Shown here: one piece after another, positions 38,070 through 47,239 of the stretch
How the letters are laid out: every line of letters begins with the position of its first letter
Numbering within the stretch: position 1 is the stretch's first letter
NCBI GenBank assembly: GCA_947644695.1
Contig: CANSAJ010000006.1
Location: 1-56,546 of the forward strand
Source of the DNA: an uncultured Bacillota bacterium
GTDB lineage: Bacteria; Bacillota_I; Bacilli_A; RF39; UBA660
Length of the DNA stretch: 56,546 nt
Direction: 5' to 3'
Notes under the pieces: model-generated
The model's database searches: none
What the model was told of the DNA's origin: nothing
Seen by the model: only the letters and a program-made list of their open reading frames with translations
Translations under genes and position numbers: made by a program

Positions 38070-38909
38070 TCACCTCACTTCCTTAATTAATTTAAGATAA
38101 CTTTCATATCTACTTTTCATAATTTTGCCTTCATCCACAGCTTTTATAACATAACATCCATCACTCTTAACATGATTACATGTATTATATTTACAATTAA
38201 AACCAAATTCTATAAATCCATTCGCAATATCCTGTTTTTCTAAATCAAGTTCCAAAGAACTAAATCCAGGCGTATCTGCAATTAGTGAATTTCCAACATG
38301 TATAAGCTCTACTAACCTGGTAGTATGTTTACCACGCCCTAAAGCTTCACTAACTTCTCCAGTTTTCAAATTTAAATTTTTATCTATCTTATTAAGAAGA
38401 GTTGACTTACCAGCACCAGTCTGTCCTGCTAAAGCTATAACAGCTCCTTCCATCTCTTTTTTAATCTTTCTTACATCTTTATTTTTATAAACTTTATATC
38501 CAATCTTTTTATAATACTTAAGAGCTTTCTTTACTTCTTTAAGCTCCTTTTTATCACATAAATCAAGCTTAGTAATAATAATAACTGGTTTTATATTATT
38601 AAACTCACTAAGTACCAAAAATTTATCAAGTAAATAAGTACTAAACTTAGGCAAATGAGTACTCACTACTATAAATAACTTATCTATATTAGAAACTAAA
38701 GGTCTTATTAAAGTATTTTTCCTCTCTAACACATCTTCAATAGTATTAGTATCTTTATTAAATAAAACGTTATCACCAACAGTTAATTTAAAATTCTTTA
38801 ACTTTCCTCTTACTGAACAGAAGAAAGCACTGTTACCTTCCATAACAGTGTATAAATCTTTATTAATACTTGTAATTTTTCCAATATTATTATTCTCTTT
38901 CTTCATCAT
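38070..38909 (-). CDS. rsgA: Ribosome small subunit GTPase RsgA
   Basis: A circularly permuted GTPase that checks late 30S assembly. It has an N-terminal OB fold, then the permuted order G4 (TKLD), G1 (GQTGAGKST), G3 (DTPGF), and a C-terminal zinc site C-x4-C-x-H-x5-C in CKYNTCNHVKSDGC. The chosen ATG lies within the last codons of prkC; another start 24 bp further upstream is possible. Coupling to prkC is conserved in Firmicutes. Confidence 0.94.
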   Translation of the reverse strand: MMKKENNNIGKITSINKDLYTVMEGNSAFFCSVRGKLKNFKLTVGDNVLFNKDTNTIEDVLERKNTLIRPLVSNIDKLFIVVSTHLPKFSTYLLDKFLVLSEFNNIKPVIIITKLDLCDKKELKEVKKALKYYKKIGYKVYKNKDVRKIKKEMEGAVIALAGQTGAGKSTLLNKIDKNLNLKTGEVSEALGRGKHTTRLVELIHVGNSLIADTPGFSSLELDLEKQDIANGFIEFGFNCKYNTCNHVKSDGCYVIKAVDEGKIMKSRYESYLKLIKEVR

Positions 38910-40653
38910 CTTCTTCTGGTATAATATCTCCAACTACTCCAGGCACCTCAGGTTCCCTTGTAACAGTAATTGTCAATTTAATTCCTTCCACAACATCACT
39001 TTCTGCCGGTCTACTTTGTTTAGTAATAGTACCAGCTGGTAAAATTGAATTTTCTACTTCTTCTATATCTAAAGTTAAATTATATTTCTTAGCAAACTCT
39101 TTAACTTGATCCACTGTATATCCATTAGTAAAATCTGGATAAACTACTTTTACCTCAGGAATATAAAGTGTAATAGAACTTCCATACTTAACTGTCTCTC
39201 CTACTTTAGGACTTATATCTATAACAGTATCAGCCTCTTTATTATCACTTTCTTTTACTTCTTTTTTCTCAACAACTACATTACATCCATATTTAGTTTC
39301 TAACTTTGTTTTAACTTCTATATAATTACTTCCAATATAACTTTCATCTATCTCAAAACTTGCATCACCACTTGATAAATAAATACACACCTTTTTACCA
39401 GGTTTAGCCTTAGTACCAGCTTCTGGACTAGTTTTAACTGCAAATTCTTCTTTTATATCATCACTTGGAATATATTTATATTCCTCTTCTTCTCCACATG
39501 TTACAACAAATCCAGCTTCTGTAAGCTTATTACTAGCATCTACTGCACTTAAATTAGATACATCAGGTATTTCTATAGGCTTTTCCTCAGTTAAAGTAGG
39601 TAACAAAAATATAACCACAGCAGTAATAACTACTAAACCTGTAAAAATACTTGCAAGTATTATTAATAACTTATTTTGTTTTTGACTTTCTTGTTTTTCT
39701 ATTCTTTTCATATCTTCTTTTCTAGCCTGCTCTTGACGGCTTACCTCCTTAGCAGCATTATCTAAAACCCTAGTACTATCCATATCTGTTTCTGAATACT
39801 TATATACATATGGTTTTTCATTTATTCTAGCTTCATCCATAGCAGTTATAATATCTTGATGCATCTCCCTTGCATCTTTATATCTATTCTGCGGATTCTT
39901 AGCTGTAGCTCTAAGTATAATATTCTCTATTGTCTGCGGTAACTCTGGTAATTTCTTTCTAATACTTGGAAGTGGTTCTTTCAAATGCTTAAGTGCTATT
40001 TCTACAGCATTATCTCCTTTATATGGTACCCCTCCAGAAAGAAGTTCATACATTAAAATACCCATAGAATAAATATCGCTTCTAATAGTTGAACCCTTTC
40101 CATTAGCTTGTTCTGGTGGCAAATAATGAACACTTCCCATAACTGAATTAGTTTGAGTTAACTGTGTACTATTTAATGCCATAGCAATACCAAAGTCTGT
40201 TATTTTTATAAGTCCATTCTCTAAAATCATAATATTTTGAGGTTTAATATCTCTATGAATAATATAAGAATCATGCGCATGAGCCATACCATCAGTAAGC
40301 TGTCCCATAATATCTATAACCTCTGTAATAGTTAAGCTTCCTCTTTTCTTCAAAAGCTGCTTTAATGTTCTACCCTCAACATATTCCATAACTATATAAT
40401 ATTGTCCATCATCTTCACCAACATCATACATTTCCACAATATTAGGATGATTTAAACTACTGGCACTAAGAGCTTCTCTTTGAAATCTTCTAACAAACTT
40501 CTCATCATTTGCAAGATCTCCACGTAATACTTTTACAGCAACATTTCTATCAAGAATGGTATCATAAGCTAAATACACATTAGCCATTCCACCTTCACCA
40601 ATAGTTCTTATAATTGCATACCTATCATTTATTTTAGTACCCTTAATTATCAC
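38890..40653 (-). CDS. prkC: Ser/Thr kinase with PASTA repeats (PrkC/Stk family)
   Basis: A transmembrane sensor kinase of 587 residues. The kinase domain has GEGGMANVYLAYD, VAVKVL, HRDIKPQNI and ITDFGIA. One membrane helix lies at about residues 325-350. Three PASTA repeats follow outside, with boundaries such as IPDVSNLSAVDASNKLTEAG; PASTA domains bind muropeptides or lipid II. An acidic tail closes the protein. It is adjacent to its phosphatase and RsgA. Confidence 0.95.
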   Translation of the reverse strand: MIIKGTKINDRYAIIRTIGEGGMANVYLAYDTILDRNVAVKVLRGDLANDEKFVRRFQREALSASSLNHPNIVEMYDVGEDDGQYYIVMEYVEGRTLKQLLKKRGSLTITEVIDIMGQLTDGMAHAHDSYIIHRDIKPQNIMILENGLIKITDFGIAMALNSTQLTQTNSVMGSVHYLPPEQANGKGSTIRSDIYSMGILMYELLSGGVPYKGDNAVEIALKHLKEPLPSIRKKLPELPQTIENIILRATAKNPQNRYKDAREMHQDIITAMDEARINEKPYVYKYSETDMDSTRVLDNAAKEVSRQEQARKEDMKRIEKQESQKQNKLLIILASIFTGLVVITAVVIFLLPTLTEEKPIEIPDVSNLSAVDASNKLTEAGFVVTCGEEEEYKYIPSDDIKEEFAVKTSPEAGTKAKPGKKVCIYLSSGDASFEIDESYIGSNYIEVKTKLETKYGCNVVVEKKEVKESDNKEADTVIDISPKVGETVKYGSSITLYIPEVKVVYPDFTNGYTVDQVKEFAKKYNLTLDIEEVENSILPAGTITKQSRPAESDVVEGIKLTITVTREPEVPGVVGDIIPEEDDEERE

Positions 40654-41393
40654 TACTTTTCACCAACCTCATCTAAATAAGCAATTGAAATATTATCATT
40701 TCCCCCTCTTAAATTACTCTTAATAATTAATTTATCAACCTTTTCTTCTATATCTAATTCTTCATCATTTAATACTTTTTCTATCTGTTCTTTAGTAACC
40801 ATATTAGTTAAACCATCACTACATAAAAATATACCATCTACATTATTCTCAACATCAAAAATATCTATCTCTACTTTTGGTGCTGCTCCTAATGCTCTCA
40901 TTAAAACATTTTTCTGTGGATGATTTACTGCATCCTCTGGTCTTAACTCTCCTGTCTCTACTAATATATTAACAAGTGTATGATCTTTAGTTACTTTATA
41001 TAATTTACCATTTTTATAAACAAAACCACTTGAATCTCCAATATTAGCAAAAACTAAATAATCCTTTGTTAAAATCGCACATACTAAAGTCGTACCAAGA
41101 CCTGTAGAATCAACATGCTCCTCTGCATAGTTAATTATACTAGTATTAACCTCTTCAATTATTTCTTTTAACCATGTAATTGCATCTATTTTATCACCTA
41201 AAGAACTCATTTTCTGAAAACGTGTACCAATATGTGTAACAGCCATAGAACTAGCAACCTCTCCAGCTCTATGTCCTCCCATTCCATCTGCTACCATTAA
41301 AAGATAGTCATTATTAAAATTTTTCACTATAGTAACACTATCTTCATTATGACTTCTAACCTTACCTGGATCTGTTTGATAATGTGCAAGCAT
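40653..41393 (-). CDS. prpC: PP2C-type Ser/Thr phosphatase
   Basis: A metal-dependent phosphatase that reverses PrkC phosphorylation. It has the motifs GKVRSHNEDS, MVADGMGGHRAG, VFANIGDSSG, LCSDGLTNMV and GGNDNISI with the metal-binding Asp residues. Length 246 is typical. It overlaps prkC by one base. It starts this operon; rlmN, its usual upstream neighbour, is separated by an ATPase gene and dut. Confidence 0.95.
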   Translation of the reverse strand: MLAHYQTDPGKVRSHNEDSVTIVKNFNNDYLLMVADGMGGHRAGEVASSMAVTHIGTRFQKMSSLGDKIDAITWLKEIIEEVNTSIINYAEEHVDSTGLGTTLVCAILTKDYLVFANIGDSSGFVYKNGKLYKVTKDHTLVNILVETGELRPEDAVNHPQKNVLMRALGAAPKVEIDIFDVENNVDGIFLCSDGLTNMVTKEQIEKVLNDEELDIEEKVDKLIIKSNLRGGNDNISIAYLDEVGEK

Positions 41394-41503
41394 AACTACA
41401 CACCTCTTTCTTAAATCTATTTATAACTAATACCAAGTATACCACAAAAAATCTTATTTTTAAATAAAACAAACATTAAGAATGTAAATCTAACTGTAAC
41501 TTT

Positions 41504-41698
41504 TTACCTTAATATACAATTTTCTTGCACTTGACCAAGTCCTGTTTTATCAGTTGGAACTATCTTAATTACATTAGTGCGACTATCAAAAATTCCTTTA
41601 GAATAATAAACTGTTGTATTATATGTAACTTCATAATTATGCCCCTTTATAAAATCTTTATTAAAATCAGATGAATTAAGTGATACCTTATTCAGCAA
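41504..41698 (-). CDS. Small ORF of unknown function, 64 aa
   Basis: ORF starting at a TTG without a clear ribosome site (LNKVSLNSSDFNKDFIKGHN and so on, ending QVQENCILR). The sequence is soluble and strand-rich. I recognise no family. It may be the end of a decayed gene, since the frame stays open for some codons upstream. Confidence 0.3.
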   Translation of the reverse strand: MLNKVSLNSSDFNKDFIKGHNYEVTYNTTVYYSKGIFDSRTNVIKIVPTDKTGLGQVQENCILR

Positions 41699-41739
41699 AA
41701 CACAAAAAGTACTTCTGTTCGCGTGTGCGTTTAAAATTA

Positions 41740-41845
41740 AACTAGAGTTTTTTCTCTAGTTACTTTTTTAGTTTCCTGTTAACGATCGGAATCGACGACT
41801 TTTTCAAACATAATTTCTTATGTAATCTAATTGTACCATAACATA
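41740..41845 (-). ncRNA. Possible small RNA or leader with terminator
   Basis: A TTGACT...TACAAT promoter pair (19 bp apart, ending near 41840 on the minus strand) precedes the hairpin ACATAA-GAAA-TTATGT. About 60 nt later is a terminator-like stem AACTAGAG/CTCTAGTT (41740-41761) with a T-rich tail on either strand. No ORF with a ribosome site fits within it. It could be an RNA of about 100 nt or the end of the ATPase transcript. Confidence 0.35.
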
Positions 41846-41885
41846 ATTCTATAAAGTCAAACAAAACATAACAATAATTACCATT

Positions 41886-43205
41886 CTAATCTATATAGAT
41901 CTCATTAATATACTCAATAAAATAAAGTGGAATATTAATTATTTTTCCATCTTTACTTAAATTATTTAATGAAAATCTAAAAGATATTTCATTATCATTT
42001 TTAGCATTATACTTTGTTAAACTATTATGATTAGTACTTTTATCTGATTTTACTTCTATAGGAATTATTTTATTATTTCTTTGCATTACAAAATCAATTT
42101 CATTTCTATCAAAAGTATAATAATTAAGTGATTCATCTAATAAATAATTTAATGTATTAATAACATAATTTTCTGTAAAAGAACCTTTAAATTCTTCAAA
42201 TAATTTATTACCTTCTAAAACAATTTTACTATCTAAATTAGACATTCTTCTTAAAAGTCCCACATCATTCATATAAATTTTAAAAGCAGATAAATCTTGA
42301 TATGCTTTTAAAGGAAAAGCACATTTATTTACTAAATAACACTTAGAAATTAAATTAGCATCATTTAACCAATTTAATGCTCCTTCATATTCTCTAGCAC
42401 GAGCACCTTCTTTAACTACTTGATACAAAAATTTTTTATTTTCTCTTGCTAACTGTGATGGTATTCCATTCCATATTAATGATATTTTATTCGCTTCTTT
42501 TGCATCAGTATGTTTTGAAAAATCACTTTCATAAGAATCTAAGATATTTTTTTGGATTTTATTTACTTTTTCTATATCCTTATCATTAATCCAACTATAT
42601 ACTGTTTCTGGCATTCCACCTATAATATAATAAATTTTTAATTTTTCTATTAATCTATTTTCAAATATCTTAGGAATTTCACTTATCTGTTTAGTTTTTC
42701 TCATAACTTCAACTAAATTTTCTGAATCATCAGCTATTAAAAATTCACTAAAAGTCATTGGATATAAATTTAAAAAATCTACTTTGCCTACTGGAAAAGA
42801 TGTTTTTGAAAGTCTTATACCTAAAAGAGAACCAGCACAAGCAACATGATATTCACTCGCTTCTTCACAAAAATACTTTAATGAATTTAGTGCATTAGGA
42901 CATTCCTGTATTTCATCAAAAATAATTAATGTCGTATTTGGATTTATTTTTTTACCATTTGCTAAAGATAATTGCTCAATAATTCTTTTAGGATCTTTAG
43001 TATTTTTAAATAATTCAATTAGTCCATCACCATGATCAAAGTTAAAATAAGCCACATTATCATAATATTTTGAACCAAAATCTTTTAAAATATATGTTTT
43101 ACCAACCTGTCTCGCTCCTTTTAAAATCAAAGGTTTTCTATCTTTACTATTTTTCCAATTAATTAATTTTTCAGTTATAAATCTTTGCATAATATCTCTC
43201 TCCAA
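41886..43205 (-). CDS. AAA ATPase with DUF4143 domain
   Basis: 439 residues. The AAA_14 module has Walker A in LKGARQVGKTYIL (near residue 35) and Walker B in LIIFDEIQECPNA. The DUF4143 part ends with FDRNEIDFVMQRNNKIIPIE plus VKSD, a nuclease-like D..ExK arrangement. Such ATPases occur widely in genomic islands and gut bacteria and have no settled function. It breaks the common rlmN-prpC neighbourhood, so it is likely an insertion. Confidence 0.85.
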   Translation of the reverse strand: MERDIMQRFITEKLINWKNSKDRKPLILKGARQVGKTYILKDFGSKYYDNVAYFNFDHGDGLIELFKNTKDPKRIIEQLSLANGKKINPNTTLIIFDEIQECPNALNSLKYFCEEASEYHVACAGSLLGIRLSKTSFPVGKVDFLNLYPMTFSEFLIADDSENLVEVMRKTKQISEIPKIFENRLIEKLKIYYIIGGMPETVYSWINDKDIEKVNKIQKNILDSYESDFSKHTDAKEANKISLIWNGIPSQLARENKKFLYQVVKEGARAREYEGALNWLNDANLISKCYLVNKCAFPLKAYQDLSAFKIYMNDVGLLRRMSNLDSKIVLEGNKLFEEFKGSFTENYVINTLNYLLDESLNYYTFDRNEIDFVMQRNNKIIPIEVKSDKSTNHNSLTKYNAKNDNEISFRFSLNNLSKDGKIINIPLYFIEYINEIYID

Positions 43206-43259
43206 ATAACATTATATCACACTTTTGCAAAACTTTTCAGCAAGATTATCACATTTTTG

Positions 43260-43724
43260 TTAAATACTATTCTTATCAGTAGTACCAAATCCACCAGTTC
43301 TTTTACCTTCTGCATAATCATTATCTACTACTAAAAATTTTTGAAATATTACCTGTCCAATAACATCTCCCTTTTTTATTAACTTATCTTCTTTAGAAAA
43401 ATTAAAATATTGAAAATAAAAATGTCCATCATTATTTTCATTTCCATAATAATCTGCATCTATTACACCTATACCATTAGCAAGCACTAAACCTTTTTTA
43501 GGTCCAGAACTTCTATTAACAAGCATATACCACTCATCTTCTTTACAATACGCTTTTAATCCAGTTGGAATAAGTGTAGGATTAGTTCCAAATTGATACG
43601 CTGGTATAACCGTATCTTCCGCAGCCTCTACATCATAACCAACAGAATTCTTAGTACTTCTTCTAGGAAGATTTATTTCCTTATCTTCCCATCCTTTTGC
43701 TATTTCAAACCCACGTTCTCTCAT
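43260..43724 (-). CDS. dut: dUTP diphosphatase
   Basis: Hydrolyses dUTP to dUMP and PPi, keeping uracil out of DNA. All trimeric dUTPase motifs appear: SVGYDVEA, NRSSGPKKGL, GIGVIDADYYG, GQVIFQKF and the C-terminal RTGGFGTT. It starts 3 bp downstream of rlmN. Confidence 0.93.
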   Translation of the reverse strand: MRERGFEIAKGWEDKEINLPRRSTKNSVGYDVEAAEDTVIPAYQFGTNPTLIPTGLKAYCKEDEWYMLVNRSSGPKKGLVLANGIGVIDADYYGNENNDGHFYFQYFNFSKEDKLIKKGDVIGQVIFQKFLVVDNDYAEGKRTGGFGTTDKNSI

Positions 43725-43726
43725 TA

Positions 43727-44755
43727 CTATTTCACTTCCCTTTCATAACTCGCTTTAAGTTGACCACAAGCTCCTTTTATACCTTTTCCCATTTCTTTTC
43801 TTATAACTACATTAATTCCATTCTTAACTAAAATATTATAAAAATTAGTTATTCTTTCTTTACTTGTTCTTTTAAACTGACTATCACTAGTACTATTATA
43901 AGGAATTAAATTTACATAAATTAACTTTCCTTTACAAAGACTTGCAAGCTCTTTAGCACATTCTTCACTATCATTAATATCTAAAAGCATAATATATTCA
44001 AAAGTAACTCTTCTATTAGTAACACTGATATAATAATCTATAGATTCCATTAATTCATTTATTTTATAAGCTTTACTAATAGGCATTAACTTTTGACGTA
44101 AATCATCATTAGATGCATGTAAACTAATAGCCAAATTAACTTGTGTATGTAAATTAGCAAAATCCTTTATCTTTGGCACTATTCCGCAAGTAGAAACAGT
44201 TATCTTTCTACTACCTAAATCAATCCCTTTTGGTTCAGTTAAAATTGCTAAGGCATTAACTAAATTAGCAAAATTATCAAATGGTTCACCAATACCCATA
44301 ATAACTACATTACTAACTCTTATATTTTCTAACCTTTCTATAGTCAAAACTTGTAAAACGATCTCTCCAGGTGTCAAATCTCTTATCTTCTTTAACTTAC
44401 CACTTTCGCAGAACTTACACCCCATATTACAACCTATCTGAGTACTAATACATATACTTTTTCCATAATCATGACTCATCAAAACACATTCAATAGTACT
44501 ACCCCTAACACTGAGTAAATACTTATTAGTATCTTCACTCTTTAATGCTTCTATTACATCTAAATACCTAATCTCATAATTATCATTAAGAAACTTCTTT
44601 AAATCTTTACTAATATTAACAATATCATCAAAACATTCTACTTTTTTCTTATATATTCCTTCAAATACTTGAGTGGCATTAAATTTCTTAAAACCATTAT
44701 TTAACATAATTGCTTCAAGCTCTGGTTTAGTTAAATCAAAAATACTATTCTTCAT
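43727..44755 (-). CDS. rlmN: 23S rRNA (A2503-C2)-methyltransferase RlmN
   Basis: A radical SAM enzyme that methylates A2503 of 23S rRNA and A37 of some tRNAs. The cluster motif is GCNMGCKFCESG (Cx3Cx2C). The SAM-binding GEPFDN and the catalytic cysteines (STIECVLM and GACGQL) are present. The start overlaps the alaS end by 11 bp. Confidence 0.95.
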   Translation of the reverse strand: MKNSIFDLTKPELEAIMLNNGFKKFNATQVFEGIYKKKVECFDDIVNISKDLKKFLNDNYEIRYLDVIEALKSEDTNKYLLSVRGSTIECVLMSHDYGKSICISTQIGCNMGCKFCESGKLKKIRDLTPGEIVLQVLTIERLENIRVSNVVIMGIGEPFDNFANLVNALAILTEPKGIDLGSRKITVSTCGIVPKIKDFANLHTQVNLAISLHASNDDLRQKLMPISKAYKINELMESIDYYISVTNRRVTFEYIMLLDINDSEECAKELASLCKGKLIYVNLIPYNSTSDSQFKRTSKERITNFYNILVKNGINVVIRKEMGKGIKGACGQLKASYEREVK

Positions 44756-46496
44756 CTATAAGCACTGCCTTAATTCTACGTACTCCTGTACTAGAACTTT
44801 CTTCCTTAACAATTTTAAACTTACCAAGTAGACTAGTATTACTTACATGAGGTCCTCCACAAAGTTCTTTAGATATATCTCCAATAGAATAAACTGTAAC
44901 TATATCAGGATACTTCTCTATAAACATACACTCAGCACCACTCTTAATAGCTTCTTCCTTTGACATCTCAGTTTTAACAACATCTATACCTTCATTAATC
45001 CAATTATTTACTAAATCTTCTGTTTTATTCTTCTCCTCATCACTTAACTTATGATCACAAGAAAAATCAAACCTCATTCTTTCACTAGTAATATTGCTTC
45101 CTTTTTGATGAACATCACTACCCACTACAACTTTTAAAGCTGCATTTAATAAATGGGTTGCAGTATGATATTTAGTCTCAACTTCACCATTACCTGCAAG
45201 ACCACCTTTAAACATACCTTGAGAAGCAGTTCTAGACAATTCTTGATGAGCTTTAAACTTTAATATAAATCCTTTTTCATCTACATTTAAACCTTTTTCA
45301 TTAGCCATCTCTTTAGTTAATTCAATTGGAAAACCATAAGTATCATACAAATGAAAAGCAGTATCTCCATCTATATCTTTATTATTAATAGTAGCCTTCT
45401 CAAATTCTCTAAGACCCTTTTCAAGTGTCCTATTAAACTTAATCTTTTCACTTCTTAACACTTCTAAAACAATATCTTTATTATCTAAAAGTTCATTATA
45501 ATAACTCTTATACTTATCAATAATAAGTAAAGCTATTCTCTCTTCCCAATCACTATTTATATCAATATTTAATGCTTTTGCATGTCTTATAGCTCTTCTA
45601 ATAAGTCTTCTTAAGATATATCCTTGATTTGTATTACTTGGTTTAATCCCAGCATTATCAGCACTTATAAACACTGCTGTTCTAATATGATCTGCTATAA
45701 TTCTCATACTTACTTCATTACCTTCATATGATAATCCAGATATATTAGATATAAGCTCTATAACATCTCTCCAAATACTAGACTTATAATTATCATTAAC
45801 TCCTTCAAGAATAGCAGTAGTTCTTTCAACTCCCATACCAGTGTCAACATTCTTTTTAGGTAACTCTGTAACATTTCCTTCACTATCTTTATAATATTGC
45901 ATAAAAACATTATTCCAAATTTCTACCCATCTCTCATCTTCTGGATCAAAAGATTCTGGTATTTCATCATCACTTCTAAAATAAAAAATTTCTGTATCAC
46001 TACCACACGGTCCACTTTCTCCTGCAATCCAAAAATTATCATCTTCTGTCTTAGCTATTCTCTCACTCTTAATACCTAAACTAATCCATTTATTATAAGA
46101 AACTTCATCAAATGGAATACTATCATTTCCAGCAAAAACAGTAACTGCAAGTCTTTCAACTGGAATATTTAAAACTGAGACTAAAAATTCAAAACTAAAT
46201 TCTATAGACTCATCTTTAAAATAATCACCTAAACTCCAATTACCTAACATTTCAAAAAATGTATGATGTGTAGTATCTCCTATTTCTTCTAAATCATTTG
46301 TTCTTATACACTTTTGATAATCAACAAGTCTTGTTCCATATGGATGCTCCTCACCCATTAAATAAGGAATAAGAGGTTGCATACCAGCAGTATTAAACAA
46401 AACAGAAGGATCATTTTCAGGTACTACAGGCGCACTAGGAATCTGTTTATGACCTTTACTTATAAAATAATTAATATATAAATCCTTTAAATTCAT
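44745..46496 (-). CDS. alaS: Alanyl-tRNA synthetase, short form without C-Ala domain
   Basis: Charges tRNA(Ala). The class II core is intact: FEMLGNWSLGDYFK, DTGMGVERTTAILEG, MRIIADHIRTAVF. The editing domain has HTATHLL and LCGGPHV (usually CGGTH). At 583 residues the protein stops just after the editing domain (GVRRIKAVL). The helical DHHA1/C-Ala domain of the usual 870-residue enzyme is absent, with no fragment of it downstream. The downstream gene overlaps, so the short end is real. It is controlled by the Ala T-box upstream of the preceding gene. Confidence 0.95.
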   Translation of the reverse strand: MNLKDLYINYFISKGHKQIPSAPVVPENDPSVLFNTAGMQPLIPYLMGEEHPYGTRLVDYQKCIRTNDLEEIGDTTHHTFFEMLGNWSLGDYFKDESIEFSFEFLVSVLNIPVERLAVTVFAGNDSIPFDEVSYNKWISLGIKSERIAKTEDDNFWIAGESGPCGSDTEIFYFRSDDEIPESFDPEDERWVEIWNNVFMQYYKDSEGNVTELPKKNVDTGMGVERTTAILEGVNDNYKSSIWRDVIELISNISGLSYEGNEVSMRIIADHIRTAVFISADNAGIKPSNTNQGYILRRLIRRAIRHAKALNIDINSDWEERIALLIIDKYKSYYNELLDNKDIVLEVLRSEKIKFNRTLEKGLREFEKATINNKDIDGDTAFHLYDTYGFPIELTKEMANEKGLNVDEKGFILKFKAHQELSRTASQGMFKGGLAGNGEVETKYHTATHLLNAALKVVVGSDVHQKGSNITSERMRFDFSCDHKLSDEEKNKTEDLVNNWINEGIDVVKTEMSKEEAIKSGAECMFIEKYPDIVTVYSIGDISKELCGGPHVSNTSLLGKFKIVKEESSSTGVRRIKAVLIDEE

Positions 46497-46497
46497 T

Positions 46498-47067
46498 TTA
46501 CTTCTCCTCTCCTAAATCTAATTCACTAACAAACTCACTTACTTTAACATTCAAATCTTCTAAAGTACCATCATTAATAATCTTATAATCATAACTATCA
46601 TAATTATCAAGCCCAGTCTCAGTAATATGTTTATTTTGATTACTATTAAGTTCACTTACAAAATTAGGTCTAACTATATTAATAGAAACCACATCTTCAA
46701 AATTATTCTTAGTAAGCAAAATCTCTCTTTCAAGTCTAGCATCACTAATAATAATAACATCATAAAAATAACTATATATTTTTACATCATCTATCATTCT
46801 ATTTATAAAAAAATCTTGACCTAAATTCTTTCTAATAAGATCAGTTCCTAAAAACTGTAAAAAATCTCTAGGTTTAGTTTCATCTCTTCCATCCCAATCT
46901 ATAATATTTTTAGTATAACCTTTTATATAATCAGCATATGCAAGTTTAATAGACTTAATATTTTTTAAATCAAATATTTCTTTCATCATACCTGCTATAG
47001 TATCTTTTCCACTTCTTGCCTTACCACTAATTATAATAATTTTAGCTTCTTTTTCTCTAATATCCAT
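46498..47067 (-). CDS. P-loop kinase, dNMP-kinase-like
   Basis: The start ATG at 47067 (MDIREKEAKI) follows TAGGAGGA. P-loop IIIISGKARSGKDTIAG, a PRDFLQFLGTDLIRKNL segment and VIIISDARLEREI match deoxynucleoside monophosphate kinases of the phage T4 gene 1 type and related P-loop kinases. The likely role is nucleotide phosphorylation; it lies 2 bp upstream of alaS in the same T-box-controlled unit. The substrate cannot be read from the sequence. Confidence 0.7.
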   Translation of the reverse strand: MDIREKEAKIIIISGKARSGKDTIAGMMKEIFDLKNIKSIKLAYADYIKGYTKNIIDWDGRDETKPRDFLQFLGTDLIRKNLGQDFFINRMIDDVKIYSYFYDVIIISDARLEREILLTKNNFEDVVSINIVRPNFVSELNSNQNKHITETGLDNYDSYDYKIINDGTLEDLNVKVSEFVSELDLGEEK

Positions 47068-47084
47068 AAAAATCCTCCTACAGA

Positions 47085-47235
47085 AAAAATACCACAAAAC
47101 CTCAGGAACGAGTGTCTTCGTGGTACCATCCTTATATTATACTTAATTAAAATAACGGCCTATAACCGGAAGCAATTAACTTCACTAAAAGAAGAGCTTC
47201 AAATAGCCATCTAACTCTTTTTCACCAACCAAGAG
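47085..47235 (-). promoter_or_regulatory. T-box riboswitch, alanine specifier
   Basis: The leader has GGTTGGTG near its start, a specifier region GAA-GCT (GCT = Ala, minus strand 47197-47195), the T-box GGATGGTACCACG (47119-47131), and a terminator stem TACCAC/GTGGTA followed by TTTTTT. Uncharged tRNA(Ala) should favour read-through into the kinase-like gene and alaS. Confidence 0.88.
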
Positions 47236-47239
47236 CTCT

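Noticed and set aside
41740-41845. tmRNA or tRNA remnant
   Set aside because: A segment resembles GATTCGAC-type tmRNA ends only loosely; no acceptor stem, tag ORF or T-loop can be built.
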